Shown: piece after piece, positions 10,101 to 17,818 of the stretch | How positions within the stretch are numbered: the stretch's first letter is position 1 | Layout: each line of letters starts with the position of its first letter | NCBI GenBank assembly: GCA_029194465.1 | Contig: JARFXS010000015.1 | Location: 1-45,238 of the forward strand | Source of the DNA: Candidatus Nitrosocosmicus sp. | GTDB taxonomy: Archaea > Thermoproteota > Nitrososphaeria > Nitrososphaerales > Nitrososphaeraceae | Length of the DNA: 45,238 nt | Direction: 5' to 3' | Position numbers and translations under genes: made by a program | Notes under the pieces: model-generated | Databases searched by the model: none | What the model was told of the DNA's origin: nothing | Seen by the model: only the letters and a program-made list of their open reading frames with translations

Positions 10101-11227
10101 ATACCAAATAAAAAGATAAGAAATCATCTGTTTGAAACGACTTTACAACATTGTGCTCATGGTGGAATCTACTCTGTAAATAATCAAGAGAATATAAGAA
10201 TAGATTTTAGTTCAAACATAAATCCTCTTGGAATTTCTAAGGAAGTTTCTGAAAAATTAAGAGCCAACATCAAACTCGCCTATTCTTATCCAGATCCAAA
10301 ATGCACCGAGTTAAAAAAAAAGATAATAGAATATATCGATAGTGAAATCGATCTTGATGCAAATGAGAATTTAATAACGGGAAATGGCGCCACAGAATTA
10401 ATACATTATTTCGCCGCTGCCTTTACCCGAAAAAAAACACTGATTCCAACACCCACCTTTTGTGAATATGAGCTTGCTGCAAAACGCAGGAAATCAAAAT
10501 TAGTTTTTGTACCCCCTCTTGACAATAACTTTCAAATTGATTCAGATTCCATTGTAAAGCTAACAAATAATCCGGACAATGAAATAGGATCAGTATTCTT
10601 ATGTAATCCAAATAATCCTACAGGAAAATTTTTCAGAAAAGAAACATTAGAAATACTTGAAAAGATTGATAAAAAGATTCCCATCCTTCTAGATGAATCC
10701 TTCATCGAATTTACCGATACCAAAAAGGAAAAAGACAACAACTATTTTATTAATCAAATAAGAGATTCCAATAATTTGGTGATCTTAAGATCGCTTACAA
10801 AAACATTCGGCCTAGCAGGTTTGAGAGTGGGCTATGCGCTATCAACCAAAAAAAATATACAAAATTAAATAACAACTTGATTGGCTGGAATGTAAATGGG
10901 TTAGCCCAGATTGCAGCCATAGAACACTAAAAGACAAATCTCACATTAAAGCCGCTAGGAGAAACAACATTTCTGAAAAAAAGAGTTTTCAAATTGATTA
11001 AAAAAACAAAAATAAGGGCAATCTCAAGTGATGTCAATTTTTACTTGAGTGAGATACTAAATGAGACAACATCCACAGACCTAACCAACAAATTATTAAT
11101 AAAGAACAGAATCCTCGTGAGAGATTGCAAGAGTTTTAGAAGTATGAATGACAAATTTATTAGAGTAGCCATCAAAACTCCAAAAGAGAATAATGTCCTT
11201 TTAGATTCGTTGGAGGAAGTATTTTGA
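10101..11227 (+). pseudogene. CobD/HisC-like PLP aminotransferase, no canonical start and three frameshifts
   Basis: Translation shows a class I/II PLP enzyme of the threonine-phosphate decarboxylase (CobD) / histidinol-phosphate aminotransferase group: HGGIYSV, DFSSNINPLG, TGNGATELI, FLCNPNNPTGK, the PLP-lysine motif SLTKTFGLAGLRVGYAL, and a C-terminal ILVRDCKSFR with FIRVAIKTPKEN. The first part, 10101-10868, has no ATG, GTG or TTG near its 5' end; ATA stands at the expected start. The frame shifts at an A4 run (10861-10864), again near 10922-10927, and back between 10976 and about 10996. The tail is readable from 10994. In this cobalamin cluster the expected role is making aminopropanol phosphate. 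Either a decayed gene or sequence error. Confidence 0.85.
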
Positions 11228-12159
11228 AATCAAGGCTGTTAATGATTCAGGGGACGTCATCGGGAGCTGGCAAAAGCATGCTTGTTACTGCACTGTGCAG
11301 AATTTTGACCAACAAGGGATTCAAAGTAGCTCCCTTCAAGTCCCAAAACATGTCCTCATATACATATAAAATAGAAAACACGGATAAAGTGATATCAAAT
11401 GCTCAAGCGATTCAAGCTCTGGCAAGTAGAGCGATTCCTGACTCTAACATGAATCCAATATTATTAAAGCCAATCGGTAACAGCAAGAGCAGAATATATG
11501 CAAACGGTGAATTCTTGTCGGTAATGGAAGCTAAAGATTACTATTCAGATTTTGTTCTCGATAAAGGTTTGAGAATAGCTTTAGCCGCATTTGAAGAATT
11601 AAGAAGGAAATACGAAATAATAATATTGGAAGGAGCAGGCTCACCTGCTGAAATAAATATACAAAAATACGACATTGCCAACATGATTTTTGCAAAAAAA
11701 GTAAATGCACCAGTAATCTTAGTTTCAGATATTGAACGTGGAGGATGTTTTGCTAGCATTTTAGGAACAATGATGTTGTTAAATCCATCGCATCAACGAT
11801 TAGTAAAAGGCATCATAATTAACAAATTTCGTGGAGACAATACAATATTATTCCCCGCAATAAAAAAGATCGAGACAAAAATATCAAGACCATTTTTAGG
11901 TATCATTCCTAAAATAGAACACAATATACCTAAAGAGGACTCCCTTGACAGAGATAGCAATGACAATAAAATAAGACAAGATCAGAAGGAAATGATAAAC
12001 AAGAGAACATATCCACGTTCAATCAAGAAAAACGACGAGACAAACAATCATCAAGAGGCGACAGACCAGTCAGACTTAGACAGAGAGATTAGTAGGTTTG
12101 CAGAAAAAGTAGAATCATCAATCAACATGGATCACATCCTAAAAAAAATAATTGGATAA
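11224..12159 (+). CDS. Cobyric acid synthase-like protein (CobQ/CbiP) lacking the glutaminase domain
   Basis: Seen: P-loop GTSSGAGKS at residues 10-18 and the CobQ synthetase signature (VAPFKSQNMSS, NAQAIQALASRA, MNPILLKPIG, then ILEGAGSPAEINI, DIERGGCFASILGT, IINKFRGD and LGIIPKIEHNIPKEDSLD). This is the N-terminal ATP-dependent amidation domain for the a, c-diamide to cobyric acid step. CobQ is normally about 480-510 residues with a C-terminal class I glutaminase domain. Here that domain is replaced by a charged linker of about 45 residues. The last 25 residues (ISRFAEKVESSINMDHILKK) resemble CobQ's extreme C-terminus. TTG start, overlapping the end of the aminotransferase; cbiB follows 12 bases on. 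Confidence 0.85.
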   Translation: MKSRLLMIQGTSSGAGKSMLVTALCRILTNKGFKVAPFKSQNMSSYTYKIENTDKVISNAQAIQALASRAIPDSNMNPILLKPIGNSKSRIYANGEFLSVMEAKDYYSDFVLDKGLRIALAAFEELRRKYEIIILEGAGSPAEINIQKYDIANMIFAKKVNAPVILVSDIERGGCFASILGTMMLLNPSHQRLVKGIIINKFRGDNTILFPAIKKIETKISRPFLGIIPKIEHNIPKEDSLDRDSNDNKIRQDQKEMINKRTYPRSIKKNDETNNHQEATDQSDLDREISRFAEKVESSINMDHILKKIIG

Positions 12160-12171
12160 AGAATCAAAGCC

Positions 12172-13176
12172 ATGCCCCTTGAAATCGTAACAGAAATCAT
12201 ATCAATCTTATTTGTTGCGATTTTAATAGACATCATCTTAGGCGAACCACCAAATAGGATACACCCTGTTGTAATGATTGGTAGAATTATAGACTTCTTT
12301 ACTAAAATGATAAAGAATGCTTCCAGATATAGGAAAGAGAAAGATAAAGACAATTTTGAAAGGGTAATGGGATCGATATTAGCATTAGGATTAACAGCCA
12401 TGGTTACCTTGGTAGTTTATTATGTTAGCATGCAATCACTTTTTTTGTTGGGTACCATTTTTTTTGTCATAGTGTCGGCAGCATTGTTAAAAACAACATT
12501 TTCGATAAGAGCTATGGACCATCATATCAAGGAGATCTTGGTGGAATTGGACAGAAATAATTTGGATAAAGCCCGCAAAAATTTATCAAAAATTGTCAGC
12601 AGAGACACAACAAATCTATCAGAGGCTCGAATTCTATCAGCTTGTATCGAATGTGTAGCAGAAAGCTTTATCGATGGTATACTCTCGCCCCTATTCTATT
12701 ATGGTCTCTTAAGCGTTCCAGGTTCTATGATGTATAGAACCATAAACACATTAGATTCGATGATCGGTTACAAGGATGACTACTTTAATAAAGTGGGATG
12801 GATGTCAGCTAAACTTGATACCATCATAAATGCCATACCTGCACGATTATCACCGGTTTTTTTGATTGTCTCCATGATAGTTTCTGGGCAAGATTGGAAA
12901 AATGCCATAAAAATATGTAAAAGAGATTACCAAAATACCGAAAGTTTCAATGCGGGTGTACCTATGTCAATTATGGCTGGAGGATTAAATATTCAGTTAG
13001 AGAAGATTGATCATTATAAATTAGGAGATATGAAAGAACAACTTACCATCCAAAAATGCAAAACATCAATAAGAATAACCAAGATAGCGACACTGATATT
13101 CATATTCAGTTTTTTAATTCCCATTATCATGATTTTGAACTATTTTGATTGGTGGACAATATTATTTGGTATTTAA
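12172..13176 (+). CDS. cbiB: Adenosylcobinamide-phosphate synthase (CbiB)
   Basis: Membrane enzyme joining adenosylcobyric acid to aminopropanol (phosphate). Seen: ILIDIILGEPPNRIHPVVMIG at the N-terminus, which is the family signature, then ARKNLSKIVSRDTTNLSEARILSA, AECIADGILSPLFYYGLLSVPGS-like core (read here as VAESFIDGILSPLFYY), and MMYRTINTLDSMIGY with RLSPVFL. There are about six hydrophobic segments. The 334 residues match the family. The gene overlaps cobS by 32 bases, showing tight translational coupling. Note that some naming schemes call this protein CobD. Confidence 0.94.
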   Translation: MPLEIVTEIISILFVAILIDIILGEPPNRIHPVVMIGRIIDFFTKMIKNASRYRKEKDKDNFERVMGSILALGLTAMVTLVVYYVSMQSLFLLGTIFFVIVSAALLKTTFSIRAMDHHIKEILVELDRNNLDKARKNLSKIVSRDTTNLSEARILSACIECVAESFIDGILSPLFYYGLLSVPGSMMYRTINTLDSMIGYKDDYFNKVGWMSAKLDTIINAIPARLSPVFLIVSMIVSGQDWKNAIKICKRDYQNTESFNAGVPMSIMAGGLNIQLEKIDHYKLGDMKEQLTIQKCKTSIRITKIATLIFIFSFLIPIIMILNYFDWWTILFGI

Positions 13177-13918
13177 GAGCATTCTAGAAATCATATCATT
13201 TTTAACAATAATACCGATAGGAAGATTTGGTAAGAGTGACAGCTTAGATGATATTTCAAAAAAAATGTTCCTGTTCCCTTTTATGGGACTATTAATAGGA
13301 CTTTTAACTATTCCGGTGATATTAATTTCCCTTTATTTATTTAATCAATTTGTATCGGCATTCATAGTAACAATTTTTATAATAGTCTTAACAGGCATCC
13401 ATCATACCGACGCCCTCGCAGATTTTGCCGATGGTATTATGGTAAGAGGAAACAAAGAAAAGAAATACAACGTAATGCATGACCCAAGAATTGGAGCAGC
13501 TGGAACCGTAGCGATTTCAGGGTATGTTATTGGAATGGTAATAGCAATTTCTTCAATCACAAGTTTGGATAGATTAATGGTTGCAATAATTCTCTCCGAA
13601 ATCATGTCGAAATATTCTATGGTATTGCAATCGCATTATTGTGAATCAGCTTGGGATGGATATAGTTCACTGTTTACAAAAAATATGAAATCAAAAAAGA
13701 AAATGGCAATAGCAACAATAATTACTATAGTTTTGATAGTTTTGATAGTTTTGATTTCAAATATGAGTGTGATTGGATTGCAGATATTTATTGTAGGAAT
13801 TATTTGTGCCTTTATAGTCATTTATATTTCAAAAAAGAACTTTGGAGGAATTACAGGAGATGTAATGGGCGCAACAAACGAGCTAGTAAGACTGTGTTCG
13901 CTCTTATCTCTGTCATGA
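13145..13918 (+). CDS. cobS: Adenosylcobinamide-GDP ribazoletransferase (CobS)
   Basis: Polytopic membrane enzyme that joins AdoCbi-GDP and alpha-ribazole in the last assembly step of cobalamin. Seen: FLTIIPIGRF at the N-terminus, the metal-binding GIHHTDALADFADGIMVRG, and HDPRIGAAGTVAI, all family hallmarks. The remainder is hydrophobic. The last segment, FGGITGDVMGATNELVRLCSLL, matches the conserved GDxxGAxxE end. At 257 residues it is complete. Its start lies inside cbiB. Confidence 0.95.
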   Translation: MIGGQYYLVFKSILEIISFLTIIPIGRFGKSDSLDDISKKMFLFPFMGLLIGLLTIPVILISLYLFNQFVSAFIVTIFIIVLTGIHHTDALADFADGIMVRGNKEKKYNVMHDPRIGAAGTVAISGYVIGMVIAISSITSLDRLMVAIILSEIMSKYSMVLQSHYCESAWDGYSSLFTKNMKSKKKMAIATIITIVLIVLIVLISNMSVIGLQIFIVGIICAFIVIYISKKNFGGITGDVMGATNELVRLCSLLSLS

Positions 13919-14257
13919 AAATTTGATTTTTTTGCATGGCAAAATACGGGCCATTCTATAAATAAAATAAGAGAAGGAAACTTTAGCCAATATTTATTTT
14001 ATTAAATCTATTAGATGGAAGCATATGTAGACAGTAATAATCAGATCGACTACAATCCATCGAATAAGGATATGTATGAAGTGGAAATTTAGCGAATTAA
14101 AAATGTGATAAATGGATGGATTTATTAGATATCTAAAAAATATCAAGATAGTATGAATAATAAAATTAACCGGGAATTCAAGGAAAGAGTACCATGATTA
14201 TGGAGCAAATTTTATTAGTTGTTAAATCAACAAAATCAAATTGACAAAAAGAGAGAA
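13919..14257. other. Intergenic region between cobS and cobY
   Basis: This stretch of 339 bases has no recognisable gene. A T-run just after the cobS stop may end transcription. A 25-codon open frame (14015-14092, starting MEAYVDSNNQIDYN) lies about 17 bases after an AT-rich tatttatttt stretch. It could be a leaderless microprotein, but nothing else supports it. The part just before cobY probably holds that gene's promoter. Confidence 0.4.
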
Positions 14258-14932
14258 ATGATTAGTTGCGTTCTAATGTGTGGAGGAAAAGGAAGTAGAA
14301 TAAATACAGATCCAACAGTCAAAGTAGAAAAACCCCTCTTAGAATTAAAGAATAGATCACTGATAGAACGTATGATAAAGGCAGTACAGAATTCAAAAAA
14401 GAAATTCAAGATATATGCTGCAGTGAGTAAGAATACAGAAAAAACCAAAGAGCTCCTAAAAAATAGATACAGTAATGATATAACACTGATAGAGACAACT
14501 GGTAGCGGATTTTCAAATGATTACCTAGTAGTAATACAATTCTTCAAAGATAAGGAAAACAGAGAAAAAAATAGAATTCAAGATTTTGTTAATAAGAAAA
14601 TTTTGTTTTTACCTATAGATCTTCCATTGATATCATCTAAAACCATAGACGAAATCACAGATTTGTATCAGAGTAGTCCCAGTATCGCAATAGTGGTAGA
14701 CAAGAAAATGTTTGTTCAAAATAATTTCATTCCCTCACCTTTCGTAACAGAAATTAGTAAAGTTGATTATTGTTACACTGGGATTTCGGTATTAGATTTT
14801 CATACTATTACAGCATTAGAGCAAATAGACCAAATCACAGAAGTACCAATGATAATGAATAAGCAGGAATTAGTTTATAACATAAACACGGTTGACGACT
14901 TGAAAAAAGCAGAAAAATTTATTAGATTGTAA
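14258..14932 (+). CDS. cobY: Adenosylcobinamide-phosphate guanylyltransferase, archaeal (CobY)
   Basis: Nucleotidyltransferase that activates AdoCbi-phosphate with GTP; archaea use CobY instead of bacterial CobU. Seen: N-terminal CVLMCGGKGSRI, the NTP-transferase loop with Gly-Gly-x-Gly, followed by VEKPLLELKNRSLIERMIKA, then LFLPIDLPLISSKTIDEI and a C-terminal YNINTVDDLKKAEKF. The open frame begins at TTG 14219, but ATG 14258 puts the catalytic loop at the very N-terminus, as in homologues, and has a gagag purine stretch before it. It completes the late-cobalamin set, separated from cobS by 339 bases. Confidence 0.9.
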   Translation: MISCVLMCGGKGSRINTDPTVKVEKPLLELKNRSLIERMIKAVQNSKKKFKIYAAVSKNTEKTKELLKNRYSNDITLIETTGSGFSNDYLVVIQFFKDKENREKNRIQDFVNKKILFLPIDLPLISSKTIDEITDLYQSSPSIAIVVDKKMFVQNNFIPSPFVTEISKVDYCYTGISVLDFHTITALEQIDQITEVPMIMNKQELVYNINTVDDLKKAEKFIRL

Positions 14933-14958
14933 GTTTGTTGCCATATCACCAGGCAAGG

Positions 14959-15162
14959 TTAGTCCAAGGTTTCCAAAATATTGCCCAGTATTTCAGCCTG
15001 GCCGCCGGTATTTACCAATAGTTCAGCATTACAAGAGGGACATGAGATAGGTTTTGTACTGAAAGTATACAGGACTTTAATATTTTTGCATGAATCACAT
15101 TCAACTTTTACAAAGTGACTACGAGGTTTTGGGATCATAATGTTATGTTTTTTCACAATCAT
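14959..15162 (-). CDS. rps27e: Ribosomal protein S27e
   Basis: Small-subunit zinc-ribbon protein. Seen: Cys22-x2-Cys25 and Cys41-x2-Cys44, with FVKVECDSCKN and the C-terminal AELLVNTGGQAEI, diagnostic of S27e. The ATG lies 9 bases after the L44e stop, so the two genes are co-transcribed. A GGAG stands only three bases before the first ATG but nine before the GTG at codon 3, so either may start translation. MIPKP at codon 9 is a further option. Confidence 0.96.
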   Translation of the reverse strand: MIVKKHNIMIPKPRSHFVKVECDSCKNIKVLYTFSTKPISCPSCNAELLVNTGGQAEILGNILETLD

Positions 15163-15171
15163 TCACTCCAA

Positions 15172-15450
15172 CTAAGCTTGGATCTCCAATTTCCTAATTC
15201 GCATCCCTTGTTTCATCGTCTTTCTTTGACAAGTTTTGCAAGTATATCTCAGGGTTACTTTTTTGGTAGTCTTTGCAGTCCTTTTTAATTCAGGGAATTT
15301 TTGACCACCATAGCCTTTATTATCTTCTGCGTGACGCTTGGCACCCTGAGCGCCTTTTCTATCTTTACCCTTTTTATAAGTAGAAACAGCTTGAGTAGTA
15401 TGAGTTTTACATTTTGGACAAAATTTGCGCAGCTCTTTCTGCATCTTCAT
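15172..15450 (-). CDS. rpl44e: Ribosomal protein L44e
   Basis: Large-subunit zinc-binding protein. Seen: Cys11-x2-Cys14 (FCPKCKTHT) and Cys71-x2-Cys74 (YTCKTCQRK), with the basic GKDRKGAQGAKRH loop and GYGGQKFPEL, all typical of L44e. The 92 residues are complete. A TATA-like tatttatattt lies about 35-45 bases upstream. It forms an operon with S27e and is divergent from the small leaderless gene at 15646. Confidence 0.96.
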   Translation of the reverse strand: MKMQKELRKFCPKCKTHTTQAVSTYKKGKDRKGAQGAKRHAEDNKGYGGQKFPELKRTAKTTKKVTLRYTCKTCQRKTMKQGMRIRKLEIQA

Positions 15451-15616
15451 ATATAAAATCAGTTCGATAGGGTAATTTAAAGTAAATATAAATAGCTAAT
15501 TAGAATCCATGATTGCGGAATTATACTAAAAAGATTATCAAGTTAAATGCATAATATATCGATTGTTTCCTGTTCAACAATGCCGTATTGAGAACAAATG
15601 ACAGGGCATACAAACC

Positions 15617-15623
15617 TTATATA
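15617..15623 (+). promoter_or_regulatory. TATA box of a leaderless small gene
   Basis: The plus-strand ttatata, centred at 15620, lies exactly 26 bases before the ATG at 15646. This is the spacing expected if the RNA begins at the start codon. Confidence 0.55.
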
Positions 15624-15645
15624 CATCCATGATCTATAACCCTCA

Positions 15646-15768
15646 ATGTTGCAGTTCTTACAAGTTGTGATAAACCCTGAAGCTTTTGGAGTTTGGGTAC
15701 CGTTAGCAGTCGGTTTGGGGATAGGTCTAGTTTATGCAATCGCATCAATGGCCAGAAGGGCTAGATAA
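15646..15768 (+). CDS. Small membrane protein, 40 residues, leaderless
   Basis: I do not recognise the family. The frame reads ATG-TTG then QFLQVVINPEAFGVWV, a hydrophobic Gly/Ala-rich helix (PLAVGLGIGLVYAIASMA) and a basic end RRAR. This looks like one transmembrane helix with a positive, cytosolic C-terminus. Support comes from the TATA box 26 bases before the ATG. The gene sits alone between divergent L44e and convergent nep1. Such single-helix proteins are often subunits of membrane complexes, but no partner is indicated. Confidence 0.6.
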   Translation: MLQFLQVVINPEAFGVWVPLAVGLGIGLVYAIASMARRAR

Positions 15769-15783
15769 GCCCATAAAATTTTT

Positions 15784-16470
15784 TTAGACTAGAATATTTT
15801 TTTCAAATTCATATAATAATCTAGAGACAACTATCTGGGATTCTAATCCCATGTCTGAGACGGATAACTTTTTGTCAAAATAGGATTCAATGTTTTTTGA
15901 AAAATGTCCCTTTGGGAAGCCTCCTATAACAACACATCCATTTGAATATGAGGCCAGATCAGCACCTATCGATTCAAGGCTCTTAAAAGTACCAGTTGTT
16001 GAAAAACCCAAAACTATTTCAGGCTTTACAAACACCTTTAGTAGATCTCCAAAATTAGTATTAGGTCGAAGTTCTAATAACAATTGCCCGTCTTCCGAAA
16101 CTATTTTCTTATCTCTAAATAGATTTAACATCAGACCCTCGAATCGAAAATAAGACTTGGGAAATCTCACATTATTCCCTACTAAAATAACGTTGTTATC
16201 AACCGTATGAATAAACACCCTAAGATGGTTTTGTATGTATAGAGGCGTAGCTAATGCATTAAGCAATGCAATGTGAAGAATATCAGGTCTGCCCCTCTTA
16301 TAATCCTCATCCAATTTAGCAGACATCATAGCAAAATGGTGGAGAGACCTGTCTAACAAGATTTCTTCTGGCTTTTTCCCACTATTACGGATTTTTTTAA
16401 GAGATTGATGTTTGAAAACATTGATAGGTATAATTTCAAGAGAAGTATCTGCTATAATCAAATTTAACAA
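15784..16470 (-). CDS. rRNA pseudouridine N1-methyltransferase Nep1 (Emg1)
   Basis: SPOUT methyltransferase and small-subunit assembly factor that N1-methylates a pseudouridine in helix 35 of 16S rRNA. Seen: LNLIIADTSLEIIP, PEEILLDRSLHHFAM, KRGRPDILHIALLNALATPLY, VFIHTVDNNVI and FRFEGLMLNLF, the full family pattern. The C-terminal knot includes VVIGGFPKGHFS. The frame is open to ATG 16536, but that codon lies only 17 bases from the divergent RNase P gene, and a ttatatat box lies inside the extension. TTG 16470 gives the usual short N-terminus and a good TATA distance, so I prefer it. Confidence 0.92.
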   Translation of the reverse strand: MLNLIIADTSLEIIPINVFKHQSLKKIRNSGKKPEEILLDRSLHHFAMMSAKLDEDYKRGRPDILHIALLNALATPLYIQNHLRVFIHTVDNNVILVGNNVRFPKSYFRFEGLMLNLFRDKKIVSEDGQLLLELRPNTNFGDLLKVFVKPEIVLGFSTTGTFKSLESIGADLASYSNGCVVIGGFPKGHFSKNIESYFDKKLSVSDMGLESQIVVSRLLYEFEKNILV

Positions 16471-16553
16471 ATGATACGGATTTAAGGGGAAATAATCATT
16501 ATTTAAAGATATATAATGCAACAAAGAGCAAGTCAATCACAAAAAGGTATGTC

Positions 16554-16862
16554 ATGAAGAAGAGTGCATTAAAACAAATAGCAATGCAAAGAGTAAAGAT
16601 TTTGATTGATAGAGCACTATATTCAAGAGATGAATTCTCTGATCACCATATTGTAATTGCTAAAAAAATTATCCTAAAGTATAAACTAAAAATACCTTTT
16701 GAATATAAGCTTCTTTTTTGTAAGCATTGTAAAAAGTTTATCATTCCAGGTAGGGATTCAACTATTAGGACAGGTAGATCGAATACAAAGGCTTTAAGAA
16801 TAACCTGTAAACTATGTGGCCACACTTACAGAAAAATTATTGAAAAACCCAACCAAACCTAA
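16554..16862 (+). CDS. Ribonuclease P protein component 4 (Rpp21)
   Basis: Zinc-ribbon subunit of archaeal RNase P, which trims tRNA 5' ends; it works paired with component 1. Seen: an N-terminal helical part (ALKQIAMQRVKILIDRAL), then Cys56-x2-Cys59 (FCKHCKKFIIPG) and Cys85-x2-Cys88 (ITCKLCGHTYRK), with the basic IRTGRSNTKALRIT strand between. The 102 residues are full length. An aaaggt Shine-Dalgarno-like element lies a few bases before the ATG. The gene shares a compact divergent promoter region with nep1, and S19e and PDCD5 follow it. Confidence 0.93.
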   Translation: MKKSALKQIAMQRVKILIDRALYSRDEFSDHHIVIAKKIILKYKLKIPFEYKLLFCKHCKKFIIPGRDSTIRTGRSNTKALRITCKLCGHTYRKIIEKPNQT

Positions 16863-16950
16863 TATTCTGTTATTTTTTTGGGCATACAACCAACAAGATA
16901 AAGAATAAGGATTATAAGGGAAAATTAATGAAAGAAATTTGTAATATTAA

Positions 16951-17403
16951 ATGGCACAGGTTTTTGATGTTCCAGCAGATGACTTGATATCAAAATTATC
17001 AGATCAACTTAAAAAAGATAAGAAAATAAATCCACCAGAATGGGCCAGTTATGTAAAAACCGGCACTCATGCAGAAAAAATTCCCCAAAACAGAGACTGG
17101 TGGTATACTAGATGTGCATCTTTAGTAAGAAAGGTGTACTTACATGGCCCAATAGGAATATCGGATTTAAAAAGTTATTATGGAGGAAGAAAAAGAATCG
17201 GATATAATTTGGATCACCATAAAGATGCTGGTGGCGCAATCATTAGAAATGCCTTGCAACAATTAGAAGCTTCAGGATATGTAGAAAAAAAGAAAAAAGG
17301 CAGATCAATATCAAGCGAAGGTATGAAAAGAGTTGACAGACTAGCCACTGAAATTTTCAAAGAGATATCTAAACTTAATAAAGATTTAGAAAGATACGCA
17401 TAG
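16951..17403 (+). CDS. rps19e: Ribosomal protein S19e
   Basis: Small-subunit protein present in archaea and eukaryotes. Seen: VFDVPADDLISKLSDQL at the N-terminus, PPEWASYVKTGTHAEK, RDWWYTRCASLVRKVYLHGPIG, then YYGGRKRIG and AGGAIIRNALQQLEASGYVE, all strongly conserved. The 150 residues are complete. A gattataagg box lies about 35 bases upstream. PDCD5 starts 10 bases after the stop, so the two are co-transcribed. Confidence 0.97.
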   Translation: MAQVFDVPADDLISKLSDQLKKDKKINPPEWASYVKTGTHAEKIPQNRDWWYTRCASLVRKVYLHGPIGISDLKSYYGGRKRIGYNLDHHKDAGGAIIRNALQQLEASGYVEKKKKGRSISSEGMKRVDRLATEIFKEISKLNKDLERYA

Positions 17404-17413
17404 AGGATCTGGC

Positions 17414-17710
17414 ATGTCTGGGCCCCCCCCACAATCTCATCAGCCTTCTGACGATGAAATTAGAAGGCAACAGGCTGAAGCTGAGGCAATGAAGCAAAAA
17501 GCCCTATCTATGTTATTGGATGTTGAGGCAAGACAAAGACTTATGAATGTGAAGATGGTCAAGCCAGAACTTGCTTCAGCTGTTGAAAATTACCTATTAA
17601 ATGCAGCTACTACTGGAAGATTAAACCGAGCAATAACAGACGATGAATTAAAACAAATACTTTCTACAATTCAACAACCAAAAAGGGATTTCAAAATCAA
17701 TAGAAGATAA
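17414..17710 (+). CDS. PDCD5-family DNA-binding protein
   Basis: Archaeal homologue of eukaryotic PDCD5/TFAR19, a small helical protein. Seen: DEIRRQQAEAEAMKQKALSM, the core LDVEARQRLMNVKMVKPELA and the end RAITDDELKQIL. The 98 residues are complete. A gagg Shine-Dalgarno-like motif lies eight bases before the ATG, and the start is followed by a C8 run coding Pro-Pro-Pro. The function in archaea is unclear; it is usually next to S19e and other ribosomal genes, as here. Confidence 0.94.
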   Translation: MSGPPPQSHQPSDDEIRRQQAEAEAMKQKALSMLLDVEARQRLMNVKMVKPELASAVENYLLNAATTGRLNRAITDDELKQILSTIQQPKRDFKINRR

Positions 17711-17818
17711 CGTAAGAATTGTAATAAATTCTATATTTTGTTTAGGTTTTAAAGGTTATTATTTAGTAACCTCTGGTTTTGAGTTAACTATATTAAGCAT
17801 TTAAAATATCTTCTCCCC

